A stretch of DNA of 64,000 nt from Paralithodes platypus (lineage: Eukaryota; Arthropoda; Malacostraca; Decapoda; Lithodidae), in contig CM064512.1 of NCBI GenBank assembly GCA_032716605.1, positions 30,586,038 through 30,650,037 on the forward strand. Direction: 5' to 3'. Every line of letters starts with the position of its first letter. The first letter of the stretch is position 1. The translations under genes and the position numbers were made by a program. The notes under the pieces were generated by a model. That model saw only the letters and a list, made by a program, of their open reading frames with translations. It was not told where the DNA came from and made no database searches. Shown here in pieces: positions 34,282 to 45,997 of this stretch.

Positions 34282-34970
34282 CCCTTTGAGGGCTATGATG
34301 AGTTTGGCAGTTTAGTCTGGCTATTATTATGTTATTTTAGATAGATTAGGAAGGTTATATAGAAGCCAGAGAGTTAAACGAGGAAGTCTTTACCCTTTGA
34401 ATATCCACAGATTCTTCCTAAGCAGTTTAACATCGTTTAACCCTTAATTAGCGGCGAGCAACATAAGTCGAGTTAAATAAAGCTGGACTATGTGGCGGCG
34501 CTCGACATAACTCGAGTGGCAATTTCAGCACGTAATGTGGCTGAGAGAGAGAGACAAGTGGTGGCAGGAGACTAGCGAGCGTATGACTGCTCCAGACCAC
34601 CGCGGCGAACCTACTGACACAAATCTCAGCTCCCTCCTCCCTCTCTCACTCGCTACATACTCAATTATGTACTGAAAGTACCGAATTACCTGCTTTTTGC
34701 ACTCGCGTTGCACGGTTATTGCAAGAAAACTATCCATCATACAAGGATCGTTATGGTGTCATTCGAAAGCTCTGTTTATGCCCTTTCAGGGATAGGTACT
34801 TGTTTTACGTTCTGGGTCTTATTTAGGCATGAAAATGACCACGTAAACAGCCCTATTTTGGCTAAAAACACCCCGCTGTGCGGTACACATAAATAAACCG
34901 CATAGGCCGCTCGTAAGGTGTTAATGATAGCCAGAATAAAGTGTCTAAACGCGTCATGATCGTAAAGGAG
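34282..34970. mobile_element. TTAA-type MITE (outer), split by another MITE
   Basis: Flanked by TTAA (34278-34281, 34971-34974). Left end CCCTTTGAGGGCTATGATG; right end, reversed, CTCCTTTACGATCATGACG. The inverted repeat continues about 50 bp to CTGGCTAT(T/C)ATTA on both sides. Without the inner element (34441-34920) it is about 205 bp. Confidence 0.7.
34441..34920. mobile_element. 480-bp piggyBac-like MITE, nested
   Basis: Exactly 480 bp between TTAA sites (34437-34440, 34921-34924). Ends CCCTTAATTAGCGGCGAGC and, reversed, CACCTTACGAGCGGCC. A nearly identical 480-bp copy lies inverted at 42136-42615. ORFs in it (34525-34740, 34708-34896) recur in that copy only because the sequences match; they have no protein features. 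Confidence 0.85.
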
Positions 34971-34974
34971 TTAA

Positions 34975-35657
34975 TGCTATATTTATGTTTGGCCAATTAT
35001 CTAGTATGAAAACTTTCAATATTTTAACGGAAAAAACATGAACTTATTCCGCTGAGAATTACCCGACAAATGTGGAGAAAACTGGAGAAAAATTAAAGAA
35101 AATTGGGGGAGAAAATGTGAAATGCTTTCCCGTAAATATTATCAGTAATTACCACTTTTATGACCTAAGTTTCATCTGTATTTTGATATGAATAAAGCTC
35201 ATTTAAATTTGTGAGCGTTGAAATGATGATACAACTAAATTTGATATCCCTGATATGATGACTGCGTGACTTTTCCTTATACACATCTAAATCAGCTTCC
35301 GGTACCTCAGCATGAGGTCCTTCGATCGGGTCATTTCATGCCATCACTTATACACACACAAACACACACTCTTCCTCTCTCTCTCTCAGGGGATCGCACC
35401 TCATAACTTTCATCACACCATTTCTTCATTGCATTCCTGTCTTCTTTCCTTGGTCTTTGTTCCTACGATATATTTTTGTCTGGCCTTGCCTTTTGTTTAG
35501 TTGTATTTTGTTATTTAGCAATACTTCTCCTTTGTCTCTTTGTTTTCTGAATCCTGTAAGTCTTTCCTAACTTTAAGGACATCTGTTCAACATATTATTA
35601 AAATCAATACAAAATCAATGGTATTAACAGGGTGGCAACATTTGCTAACCTTTTTAG
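34975..35657. other. Non-coding stretch
   Basis: Nothing recognised apart from a short CA/CT-rich patch near 35350-35390. Confidence 0.5.
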
Positions 35658-36138
35658 CCCTTCATGCCCGGGTAGCCTTTCTAAATGACAGCACACAGAG
35701 CCCGGGGGATATGGCCAAAAAAAGTTGTAATAGGCGAGCCCTATCTTTGTTATTTTCACTGCTAGAGACTTCGCACAAATCTCAAAACGTAGCCCTGTTT
35801 CATATCTGTAAACGGGCATTGAGTAGAGCTCTCTAGGTCAACTGGTTCAGTTGTGATGACGGTTTTTGTGGAGGGAGATTCGATGCGATGTTAGCAATAT
35901 CAGACAATAACAAAGACTTGTTCTTGTTCTCCAAAACAATAACAACAAAAGTCAGACTTCTCCTTCTTGTTTTGGAAGGTGCGCGTCGCTCCAACCGGCT
36001 TGTTTACATACGGTTCGACGCACCGCTTTCAAACCACGCTTAATAGGCTTTCAAGCTTACGGATTTTAAAATGACACCCGGGCTCATCCTGCCCATCTGC
36101 CGCCGTGTCATTTTAAAATGACAACCGGGCAGGAGGGG
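35658..36138. mobile_element. 481-bp TTAA-type MITE
   Basis: Left end CCCTTCATGCCCGGGTAGCC, preceded by TTAG (one change from TTAA). The right end, reversed, is CCCCTCCTGCCCGGTTGTC, followed by TTAA (36139-36142). The right side also has an internal hairpin: GTCATTTTAAAATGAC near 36105-36120. The length matches the 480-bp family although the sequence is different. Confidence 0.65.
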
Positions 36139-36142
36139 TTAA

Positions 36143-37210
36143 TGTGAACTCACCTCGCAACATTATCCAGCTACTGCATCTGTGAGAACTCCCTACACTT
36201 TCTCAAACAATTGTTTCTTCAGACCAAGGATGATGATATCTATTCTCATACAATGGCCAAAAAAAGTTATGGTCCTGAATTCCAATTCTCTGTTAACACC
36301 TTTAATTATTATTATGGCGATATTATTTCGGTTATTGTGTCAGTAGATAATTCCAAATAACTTAGAAAAAGATAATTAGTTTCTTTACATTTTTGTATTT
36401 ACTTAATTGAAACCCACATCTTTTAAATTAAATTAATTAATGTTAATCTAATTACATCAAAAGTTGTTTTTCTAGGGTATATTATCGAGATTTTAGATTG
36501 CTACAATACTATATAAGGTTACGCATATTATATACAGATTATTGAACATAGTCATGTTAGTATCAGCATCAGCAGCCAGTCTTTGGTTTGAACAAGTGAG
36601 GGAATTCTTGTAACAGTATTGTAGTTTTTAAATTTAAATCTGTTAGACTACAACTACTACTGGGGATAATTCGACAGTCATTTAGAAGTTCGTATATTTT
36701 ATTTAACAGACTAGCTAACTACTCTAATAATAGGTTCTTGGCTCGGGCCGAGATGAGTTCAAGACACAAATTGAATATTACGTCGATTCATGCTAGGTCG
36801 CACTTTGGAACCCTATGGTTCCCGTTACCCACTAACTGAATGCCCGCTATTCAGGTATTGACTCAGGTCGGCTTTGATCCTCCGACCCGTTATTAGTGAT
36901 AAATCCTAAATAACTAAATCAAAACCCTGCTGTGTCTTTTATTGAGACCAGGGCCTAATGAACAATTTGCTCTTTGCCTAACTAAAACAAAACGATATTC
37001 TTTCCTCTACTCTTTAGGTTCTCCCACGTTTACTGAACCTTCTGGATCCTTTCCCAATACCAAGGCTATAACACATATAATCTATCTCCTCAATACATAG
37101 AATCTATTTATTACTTTGACACAACCATCGTTACTACACAAGTACCTTCATCATGACATAAAATCGTTACAAATTACCGAATGAGATTACAAAGTCTCGC
37201 TCACATATAA
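36143..37210. other. Non-coding stretch
   Basis: AT-rich to about 36700, then more balanced sequence. No gene or element recognised. Confidence 0.45.
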
Positions 37211-37508
37211 TATGGGTTCCGCCACCCAGTTACCTCGCTATCTAGGTTTACAATCCTTACCTCAACAACACTATTGGGTTCCGCCACCCAGTTACTTCAC
37301 AGTCTAGATTTACAAGATTTATCTCAATGACACTATTGGGTTCCGTCACCCAGTTACTTCACCATATACTGTAGATGTACAAGATTCATCTCAACGACAC
37401 TATTGGGTTCCGTCACCCAGTTACATCACAATATAGATGTACAAGATCTATCTCACTGACACTATTGGGTCTCGTCACCCGGTTAATTCACCATATGGGT
37501 GTACAATC
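37211..37508. repeat. 62-65-bp tandem repeat, five units
   Basis: Each unit contains CACTATTGGGTTCCG(C/T)CACC, then CAGTTAC, then TACAA(G)AT. Units start near 37211, 37268, 37331, 37396 and 37460. The first and last are the most diverged. Confidence 0.85.
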
Positions 37509-37901
37509 GTGAACTCAATTACCCCTTTTGGATTTATCCTCAATTAACCCTGATACATCGGTCAAGAGTGGCATAGAGGTTGGGCTGTGGACGAGCCGGC
37601 ATGCCCCACCGCCTCTACCAGTCTGGACGAATCAGATGAGTCTGGGTGAATTTGAATATAAAATTTGGTAATGGAGAAGGTTTTAATGATGGTCTGGCAA
37701 TTTTGGATGGTAAGGGTCTAAAGTGGGGCAGCAAGGCATGGCTGTCAACTGCCGAGTTTAGAGATGATTGCACTGTCTTATGAAGAGCTTAATTTACTTT
37801 AGTTTTTATTGTGTATTTGTGAAAGAATTATAAATTTTGGCTGGTAGGTGAGTAAAAGGAATGGTGAAAATTAAGTGTGAGTTTGTGGTGTAACAAAGTT
37901 A

Positions 37902-39621
37902 TTATGTGAATAGGGGATTGGGAGCCTCTCTGTTAATTGGATGCAAGAGGTTCGACCAGGGACGGATGGGTTGAGTGATATTATTAAACATTTGGACAAA
38001 GTGATCAAAGGTCTCAAGTTTTTCAAGTTGTTTATTAGCCAGAAAGTTGTTGTAGACATTAAGTGGAGGGATGCGGGAGAGTTCATGCAAGTGTTCCGAT
38101 GTTTGGAACTCATACTACCGAGTTCCATGGATCCACCTCAGTGCTTTGTTCTGTATTCTTTGGAGTTTCATTTTGTGGGAGTTTGCCAAAAGAGTGCTGG
38201 TCAGTGGGGCATATGAAAGTACCGGTCTAATTAGGGCTTCGTACAATTTTTGTTTTGTTTTTGATGGAGGCATTTCGAAAACGGAAAATTGATTGAAGAG
38301 ATTTTGAAGCAATGGGGATAATCTGATTTGCATGACATGAAAGTGAAGTTTTTTGTCAAAAGTGAGGCCGAGTACTTTGTTAGTGGGTGAGACAGTTACT
38401 GGGATGCGATCGGGAGGAGGTGCGCAGGAGTTGAGGAATAGTGGTCTAGGACGTAGGTAACCAGTGGATATGTAGGTGATAAAGGATTTTTGAGGATGGG
38501 CCAGAATCCGCCATTTCTGTTCCCATTGTGCTATTCGGTCAAGCTCTCTTTTGGCTTTGTTTGTCAAACCATCTATGGTAGTTGCCCTAACAAGTTGCGT
38601 CACGTCGTCAGCGTAGGAAATTGTGAGAGAGTCATTATTGATTGGATCTGGCATGTCATTAGTGTAGAGAATGTACAGTGTAGGTGCGAGCACGGAGCCC
38701 TGAGGTACGCCTGCATGGAGTGGAAATGAGTCTGAATAGAAATTTGAACATTTAATTTTGGCTGATCTGTTATTTAAGAAGTTGCAGAGAAGTTTTTTAA
38801 TTGGTAAGGGGAACTTGAAGTTTTCGCAGATTTTGTACTTCAGGCCTACGTGCCATACAGTGTCAAATTCTTTTTTGATGTCTTTTGTGATGAGTGCTGT
38901 TTTGTGTCCGCATCTGGAGTGTTTGTTAATGTGAATGTAGTTGGTGATTATGTTAAGTGCTTCCTGAGAGGATCTGCGGGGTCTAAAACCAAACTGTTTG
39001 TCAGTGAGAAGTCCTTCGTCATCGAGGTACAGTCGGAGTCGGCGATTTATGATTGTTTCAAAAGTCTTCAAGAGTCTCAAGTAGACTAATGGATCTGTAG
39101 TTCAGTGGGTCTTTGCTATTTTGATTTTTCTTGGGAATAAGGATGATTGTTGCAGTCTTAAAGCAGACAGGGAAGTAGCCTGATGCCAGGATGGCGTTGT
39201 ATAAGCAAGTGAGTGCATTAATAAGGGTGTTTGGGAGGTGCTTTACAATGTGATGGTTTATTCCTGTGGCACCAGGCGCCTTCCTCCGTGTTTTAGAGAG
39301 AATGAGCTTACCTTCGTCAGGCACAATGGGAGCAGTGAGGTAGTTGTCGGGGTTAAGTGAGTCTGTGTTGATGTGTGTGTCGTGAGAGATGTTGTCTGCA
39401 ATATTATTAACATTTTGTTCAATGTCTCGAATGTGTTGTTGGGCGGGTCTTTCAGGAGGGTGTGGGTAGTATACTTGGGCCCATGTGTCTTTGAAGATGT
39501 CTGTGATTTCCCTGGGATCGGTGATGGTGTTACCGTTTACAATGAGTGAAGATGTTATAGGTTTATTGTGGCCTTTTAAACGGTTTATGTGTCTCCAAAA
39601 TTCCCAGGGTTTAGTTTTCAT
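37902..39621 (-). pseudogene. Jockey-type LINE reverse transcriptase
   Basis: Two main frames. The first, 39621-39058, holds KPWEFWRHINRLKG, KTRRKAPGATGINHHIVKHL, FKTATIILIPKKN and NYRSISLLET. The second, 39080-38115, holds DKQFGFRPRRSSQEAL, DIKKEFDTVWHVGL, LHAGVPQGSVLAPTLYILY and the catalytic box SYADDVTQL. It continues with NKVLGLTFDKKLHF, YEALIRPVLSYAP and LQRIQNKALRWI. The C-terminal tail (RIPPLNVYNNFLANKQLEKL) is in another frame down to about 37902. Frameshifts lie near 39070 and 38100. The TRNYG-type box reads KEFDTVW, with a changed residue where F-D-x-V-W relatives have AFD. It copies LINE RNA into DNA at the nicked target. Confidence 0.85.
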
Positions 39622-39651
39622 GTGTTGTTCAGCAGTGCGTATGAGGTGTAT

Positions 39652-40660
39652 CTAGTGGCTGTCATGGTCAGATTGCAGGCTGTCTAGGATATGATTTCTG
39701 AGGTGTGAGAGGTCATGTCGTACTCGGCCTAAGATGTGGTTTTGTTTATTTTGTTCAAATCGACGACGATAGCACACAAGGAGTCTTTGTGAACGTATAG
39801 AAGGTCTGAATGTGTGTCTGACTTTGTAGGATGTTTTAGGTATGGTAGTGTTTGCAGCGTTGATGATTGTGTTGTGTAAGTGTTCTATTTGTTGATCTAG
39901 ATTTGTGTAATGGAGTCCCTCATAGTCAGTTGTGTAATCTTGTTGTGATAGGATGTGTTGAAATTCATCCCAGTTAGCCTGGGAGTAATTGTAATGTGAT
40001 GTAGAAGGAACTAAAATGGGATTTGAAAATATTTGCATGAAAATGGGGATGTGATCGGATCCTGATAAAGGCCCAGAGGAAATTTGATGGTGAAAAAGGT
40101 TAAATGCTCTGTTAGAGAAGATGAGATCAGGTCTGCCAGACCCATTGTGTACGAAAACTGTGTCAACATCTGGGCCAAGGTAATTTAGTCTTTTTATGTC
40201 GTGTAGTGCTAGAAGTTGTGTTCCGTATGGGTTGTTGGTAGTGTGTTGAAAAACATGATGTTTAGCATTAAAGTCTGCAAGGATGAGTGTGGGTACATTG
40301 TTGTTAAATAATGTGTTTATATCAGTGTAAGGAATGTGTGTGTTGGGTCTGACATAATTATGTAGTGGCGACTATGAGGGGACCAAGTGTTGTGTGTGTT
40401 TTTACTGCTAAGAAGTGTTTATATGTCCAGTCTGTCATGAATTCATGTTGTATTGGTCTTTTAATCATGATGGCAACTCCGTTGTGTGCATCGTTGTCAG
40501 ATTGTCGTATTGTGTAGCCAAAGAATTTTATTTTGTGTGTGTTGTGTATACAAGTGCTGATGAGTAATATAATGTCTGGGTCATTATCTAGTATTAATTG
40601 TGTGAGTAAGTGTCTGTTTGGGTAGTAATGTCTAATGTTGAATTGAATTACTTTGAGCAT
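39652..40660 (-). pseudogene. Jockey-type LINE AP-endonuclease and linker
   Basis: Starts at an ATG at 40660 (MLKVIQFNIRHYYPN, the usual N-F/I-R opening of LINE endonucleases), with DPDIILLIST and HNGVAIMIKR. A frameshift near 40365 moves the frame, which then reads YVRPNTHIPYTDI, LILADFNAKHHVF (catalytic Asp/Asn), GRPDLIF and GPLSGSDHIPIF (terminal SDH). The linker follows with FSNPILVPSTSHYNYSQANW. The glutamate expected in the E-T/S box reads ISTC, so a catalytic residue is lost. A longer open frame to 40819 exists, but its first part is proline-rich and probably belongs to the region between the ORFs. Confidence 0.75.
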
Positions 40661-41022
40661 GATGGATGATTGTCGGGTGAGTTGGGTGAGTTGGTGATAA
40701 TGGGGTGATGGGTAAGGTTGGTGGGCGGGATGGGGAGAGTGAGGTGTGAGGAGAGGAAGGATGGCTAGAACGGGAGGAGCCTTGTCCAAATGACACGGAT
40801 GGGAGGTCACGTGAGGCATTTCTTATGGGGCTTTCTGTCTTGCGGGATTTGGATCGAGAGCGGTGGGAATTGGGAGAGGTTGCATCAGCAGGGCTGCTAG
40901 GTTTGCGTTTTAGGGGGATTGAGGTGGGATGGATGGTGTTTTGGGGATAGAGGTAGAGGTAGACGGGGGAGGCATGGATGTTGGTGAGGTAAGGGTGGCG
41001 TCAGGAGTGTGGATGGGCATGT

Positions 41023-42768
41023 CTACTTTGGGGGGGAAGGGATCTCGGCAGGAGTAATTTGGGTTGTGACTTCTCGAGAGTTGGGAGTAGGAGTTTTGGA
41101 GTTGAGGGTGGATGTGGAGAGGGTGGAGGTGCTGGCAGAGGGTGTGGCTGAGGTGGGGAAGGAGATAGAGGATGAGGAGGTATTGGGAGAGGAGATGGTT
41201 GTAGGGTTGGGGGTGGTTGTGGGGGTTTGGGTGGATTTTGTTTTGTTGAATTGGTACCAGGATTCAGGAATAGAGATAGCAGGGAGATTGTGGGCAGTGA
41301 GGCCGTCATTGAGAAGTTTGTTGAACATTGGGGTAACTTGTTGGTCTGTTAATATGGAGAGCTATATTTACCAGTACCGAAGTTTTGGCAAGAATTTCTT
41401 GGTTGAAGAAAGGGTTTGGTGGGTTGGAGCTGGTGAAGGAGGAGGAAGGTTGGGGGTGGGAGCTGGTAGAGGGGGAGGAGGTCATGGGTAGGGATTGAGA
41501 GGGGAGTGATTGGGTGGCAGCTGAGGCATATGATATGTTGGTGACTGCATGGGACGAGAATAGAGGGCGGGGGTTGTTGGAAGATGTTGGAGAGGTCGTT
41601 GAGTTTTTTCGGGTTTGTTTGAGAACATTGAGGCGGAAGGAGCATTCTGAACTTATGGCAATGTGGGGGCCATTACAATTATTGCACTTCAGGGAGCTTG
41701 AGGAGCAAGTTGTGAATGAGTGGTTGTCACCACAGCGTGAGGATACTTGTTCATTTTTACAGGTAGATGTTATGTGACCATACTGGTAGCACTTAAAACA
41801 CTGTTGGAGGTTAACCCATGATTCAGGAGAGAGGAACTCAGGTGGTATGATCACATGGAAGGCTTTGAGACCTGACTTAAGGAGTTTGCTGGCTTCCTGA
41901 GGGGAGGCACAGCGAATTTTGATGGCTTTTTTTGGAGTCTTTGAGACATCACAAACTGTAATGTTGTTTCTTTGTGAAATTTCTGTAGCTATGTCATTCT
42001 CATCCCTGTTTAAGATGTTGTTATCAGGATGAGCAATCTTGACAGTGCAAGCAGCTTTCAACTCGGGAGAGACCACTAATTCATACCCTGCATCTTTGAG
42101 TTTATTTACGTTATCAGGGGCTAGGTATGCCTTAACACCTTACGAGCGGCCTATGCGGTTTATTTATATGTACCGCCCAGCGGGGTGTTTTTAGCCAAAA
42201 TAGGGCTGTTTACGTGATCATTTTCATGCCTAAATAAGACCCAGAACGTAAAACAAGTATCTATCCCTGAAAGGGCATAAACAGAGCTTTCGAATGACAC
42301 CATAACGATCCTTGTATGATGGATAGTTTTCTTGCAATAACCGTGCAACGCGAGTGCAAAAAGCAGGTAATTCGGTAGTTTCGGTACATAATTGAGTATG
42401 TAGCGAGTGAGAGAGGGAGGAGGGAGCTGAGATTTGTGTCAGTAGGTTCGCCGCGGTGGTCTGGAGCAGTCATACGCTCGCTAGTCTCCTGCCACCACTT
42501 GTCTCTCTCTCTCAGCCACATTACGTGCTGAAATTGCCACTCGACCTATGTCGAGCGCCGCCACATAGTCCAGCTTTATTTAACTCGACTTATGTTGCTC
42601 GCCGCTAATTAAGGGTTAAGATCTTTCCTAGAGGCAAGGCGAACTTTTAGGGTATTATTTGGATTTTTGAAGACTTTAGCAATATGGGTCTGGCTGATGC
42701 GGAATATGTGTGAGCCAGGATCATCAGGGGGAGGAGAGTTACATTTAAATTTCACATACAGTGCCATA
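41023..42768 (-). pseudogene. Jockey-type LINE ORF1 (gag-like, zinc knuckles), split by a MITE
   Basis: The ATG at 42768 gives MALYVKFKCNSPPPDDPGS and the frame runs to RLASRKDL at the MITE boundary (42616-42619). It resumes after the MITE at 42131 with KAYLAPDNVNKLKDAGYEL and continues to 41306. The zinc knuckles are CFKCYQYGHITSTC, a CGDNHSFTTC segment, and CNNCNGPHIAISSEC (about 41770-41630). A serine/proline-rich tail follows. Near 41330 the frame shifts, and FNKLLNDGLTAHNLPAISIP continues it to about 41023. ORF1 proteins of Jockey elements bind their own RNA. The chosen start is the first Met of the frame upstream of the MITE. Confidence 0.75.
42136..42615. mobile_element. 480-bp piggyBac-like MITE in LINE ORF1
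   Basis: Inverted, nearly identical copy of 34441-34920, flanked by TTAA at 42132-42135 and 42616-42619. It sits inside LINE coding sequence that continues on both sides. Confidence 0.85.
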
Positions 42769-42850
42769 CTGAAACATTAAGAGAGCTAAGTTTAAAGGAT
42801 TACATTTTGAAATGGGGAGATGGGGGGAGAGATCATTTAAATTATAAAGC

Positions 42851-45199
42851 TAAACTGTACCCAGGGGGCACTCCTACGGAGTGTCCCCAGAAAAAACCTA
42901 ATTCCTACCTATGCCCTTGGACTAAGTCTGTCACAGGGCCCTAAACCTACTTGGAGCTTAAACCCTACCTACTTGCCAACTATAACCAGGGGCGAATTCC
43001 CCCCCCCCCCCCCCCCTCGTGGCAATGCCCTCGGGGTTCGGCGTCGTCCTACAAGTGGGTTTCTACTGGGCGGGAGCGGGTACACACATTTAATAAATTG
43101 GAACAAAAAAGCTGGAAAGAAATTGGGGAAAGAAGAGAATATAGGAAAGGTAATGACAATGGGGGAGGATGATGATGAGGTATGAGGTGAGATGCAGGGA
43201 GCTGATTGGCCGGGCGAGCGCAGATCGAGGTGTTGATTGGAGGAAGCTAGGGGGCTAGGTTTGGCTGGTCCTCAAGATGTCCTTCTTCTATCTTCTGCTG
43301 CTTGAAGATTCTTCTTTCTTCTTTCTTCTTTCTTCTTCCGCTTGAAGATGGGGGGGTGGGGGCTACAGGCCTGTAAGAGAGACCAGAGTGTCACCAAGTA
43401 CCACCTAAAAAAACTGTGGAGTCCACACGCGGCAGTCTTTATACTCAGGCCTCCCGCTCTCCCGCGCTGTGATTGGCTGCCTGGCACGCCTCAGAGACAC
43501 GATCGCTCTGGATTCTGGCTTACTTCTCCTCCTCTCTCTTCTCTTCAAAATACGTCCCAGGAAGCTGATTATAACCCTCTTTTGGCGGCTTACGGGAGTA
43601 CAGGGCTGGCACTGAGGTATTACTCAAGGGATAATCAGAAGGAGTTCTTCGGGCAGAGAAAGAGAGTGACTTCTGAGGGGGAGTAAGAAGTCCAGCTTCG
43701 CGCTCCGATAATGGAGGCCGCTGGTGGGCGGGGCGTGGCACGTTGCAGCCATGAGCTGTCAAAATCAGCTGGCTGTGCAAGTAAGTATAAGGGAACGCGG
43801 TGATTAGCGGAGGGCGTTTCTAATTTAAGTATTATTCCTTAACAATCGAATATGAAACTTGAAAATAAATGTTAATGTTGGCTGAAGCTTGAAATTCTAA
43901 CCTGTCAAGACCCTGGTTGTCAATAGAAATGCAGGATAATGTATGGGATAATGCCCACCTCATACTCGCGGTTCCTTTGATGTCTTTGTGTTTCATATAC
44001 ATCTTCACCACCACTGATAACATATTATATACTTTCTTGTTCTCCTTCCTTCCTTTCCTCCTCCCCAGGCTCCTCTAATGCTCCTCCTTCACCTCTTCTT
44101 TCTGTCTTTTCTACTTGTTGCATCTTTACGGAGTCTTCCAGTATGATGAGTATTGGAAACTGCTACGTTAAGGTTCATTGTCTGGGAGGATGAGCTTGCT
44201 GCCTCTATTGGTAATTAATCGATTGTTAGTATTGGCTTGCATATTCGGGCTGTGCGGGAGGTTTGGCCGGGATGTGGTATTTGGAGTCTAAAGCATGGAG
44301 AGCTCTTATGAGAGGAAATTAATGACTTCCCTCTGTTTTGGTATTCTTGAATAATTGATTATAGTAATTAAAATGGGAAGGCTTACAGCTAATTGCACCG
44401 GTACTGATCTTCGTGCTTTTGTCTTTTGCAGCTTGTGCTAAGTGTGATACCCAGTCACAGGGGATACCGGTACAGCAATTACTTTTGGTTACTAAGGACA
44501 CTCTCAGGAACAATACAACCACTTGGTTTCCACCTCACCTCATTACTCCTTACTAATTTTGAGAACTTAAACCTAGTTGCCTTGCAAAGGTCACAGTTGG
44601 TGCAGTGTGTATAAATGCAATCTTTTCAACGACCACACTCCTGTGAATTCCAATATTATGGACCGCATTACATCGGAAGTGGCGAGGCCATTTTAAGAAA
44701 TACTGACATTAAGTATATTGTAGGACTATGTGTCCGTGTATTGGGATGGGGGGGGGGGGGGGGCATATAAAGGGCGATAGGAAGGACACCAAAACGGAAG
44801 GGAAAGAGGATGGAAGTTATACACAAGAGCATAGGATAGCTCAAAAGAGTGAAGGGAAGAAGGAGGGACGGCAGGGAGGAAGGAAGAACATTAGAGTGGT
44901 AAGGAAATATTATAAAAAAACACCCAAGCAATGGGAATAGCACGATATGATATCCTATCGAAAGAGATTAGCTAAATTCTGGGTAGGCAACAACTACATA
45001 AATTAAAGAGGACTCCATAAAGCTACTGAGAGTGAAATTGGCCTAAGATGAAAATGTTTTTTTTTTTATGTCCAAAGTGTGGTAAAAATAGCTGTCAAAA
45101 ACTGACACTTCTACATATAATTGCAAGAATCCTAGGATTCCTTGGTGCACTCCCATCTTGAATATATTCCTTTATAATATTGTCAGAGCTGTCCTTTTT
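42851..45199. other. Non-coding stretch with homopolymer and CTT-rich runs
   Basis: Poly-C at about 42999-43016, CTT-rich patch 43280-43340, poly-G at about 44747-44763. Several ORFs of 60-114 codons (such as 43342-43686) have no recognisable content. Part may be the 5' UTR or promoter of the LINE to the left. Confidence 0.4.
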
Positions 45200-45590
45200 C
45201 TCACTTACGTCTTCTAAATAAGGTTGAAGAACAAACGCAAAGCCTGATTGGTGTTCTTGGAGCAGAACAAAGTCATCAGCAACACCCCAAAATATTCCAA
45301 CTCAAAAGAGATGTAGCAGCACTAGCTGCGTTATCTAAAGCCAATGTGGAGAGGATACTACCTCTACAACCTTTGCGGGTCAAGGAAGAAGAGAAAGTCG
45401 GGATTACAAGAAGCTCCCTCATAAATTTTCTTGTACTGTTCTCTACCAATGAAGTTTCATTCCCCGATCCACGAGTTCGCCCAGGTTCATTCTGTCAGTA
45501 CTATAACTTCAACTCACGAAATGAAGATCATGGTTCACCACTGGTAACTGGCTACAGATGCACTGCAAATGGATGATAGAGCAAGTGGCA
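45200..45590 (+). pseudogene. Probable LINE RT C-terminal relic
   Basis: A plus-strand reading gives LNKVEEQTQSLIG, then QLKRDVAALAALSKANVERI and LQPLRV. The pattern of an R-A-x-R-L-I-like segment followed by R(R)DVAAL--L-KA is common near the C-terminus of CR1-group RTs. Stops and shifts interrupt it. Low certainty. Confidence 0.4.
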
Positions 45591-45797
45591 AACGATTAAT
45601 ACATGAAATTATACTCTACTAAATATGTTATTATAGATAGGATGAGGGTAGACTTCCAAGATGGGAAGGGGACAAATCGTATTTTTACTTCTAATGTAGT
45701 AATGTCATGACTATTCATATTCCAGCACATACTTGCGATGCCTCTTCACTCATATAGTAACTTGGCTATTGTCACCAACAAAAAACAAAAACAATTA

Positions 45798-45828
<31 letters not shown>
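45798..45828. repeat. (GT)n microsatellite
   Basis: About 15 GT units, followed by a G-rich run at 45830-45849. Confidence 0.95.
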
Positions 45829-45829
<1 letters not shown>

Positions 45830-45899
45830 GGTGGGGAGGGGGGGGGGAGATACAAACTCCCTCTTGTCATTACTATAAAAGAGGAAGGGAAGCCGGTAT

Positions 45900-45997
45900 G
45901 GAAGGTCCTTTGATTTTGGCCCTGTCACTTTTTTCAAATCTGGGGGAGGCACTCGCTGCAGGCAGTTATGCCTTTTGTCTCCTTCATTCACATAGAC
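45900..45997 (+). mobile_element. 3' tail of LINE family B
   Basis: Plus-oriented copy of the same tail as 17152-17284: GGCCCTGTCAC, GGGGGAGGCACTCGCTGC and CATTCACATAGAC. Only about 98 bp remain. Confidence 0.6.

Larger units (their letters stand above)
37600..42850 (-). mobile_element. Jockey-type LINE, nearly full length
   Basis: ORF1 (gag-like) and ORF2 (endonuclease + RT) lie in order on the minus strand, with about 80 bp of leader and 300 bp of trailer; both outer ends are approximate. Removing the 480-bp MITE in ORF1 gives about 4.8 kb, in the normal range for Jockey elements. Several frameshifts make it inactive. No poly(A) tail or target duplication was identified. Confidence 0.75.

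Noticed and set aside
34708..34896. 62-codon ORF found twice (also 42160-42348) with similar protein
   Set aside because: The match is due to the two identical 480-bp MITE copies; there is no protein signature and the rest of the MITE is non-coding.
41009..41491. 160-codon plus-strand ORF rich in Gly/Val/Glu
   Set aside because: Antisense shadow of the serine/proline-rich tail of LINE ORF1.
43342..43686. 114-codon plus-strand ORF
   Set aside because: No motif, no homologue in the window, and flanked by low-complexity sequence.
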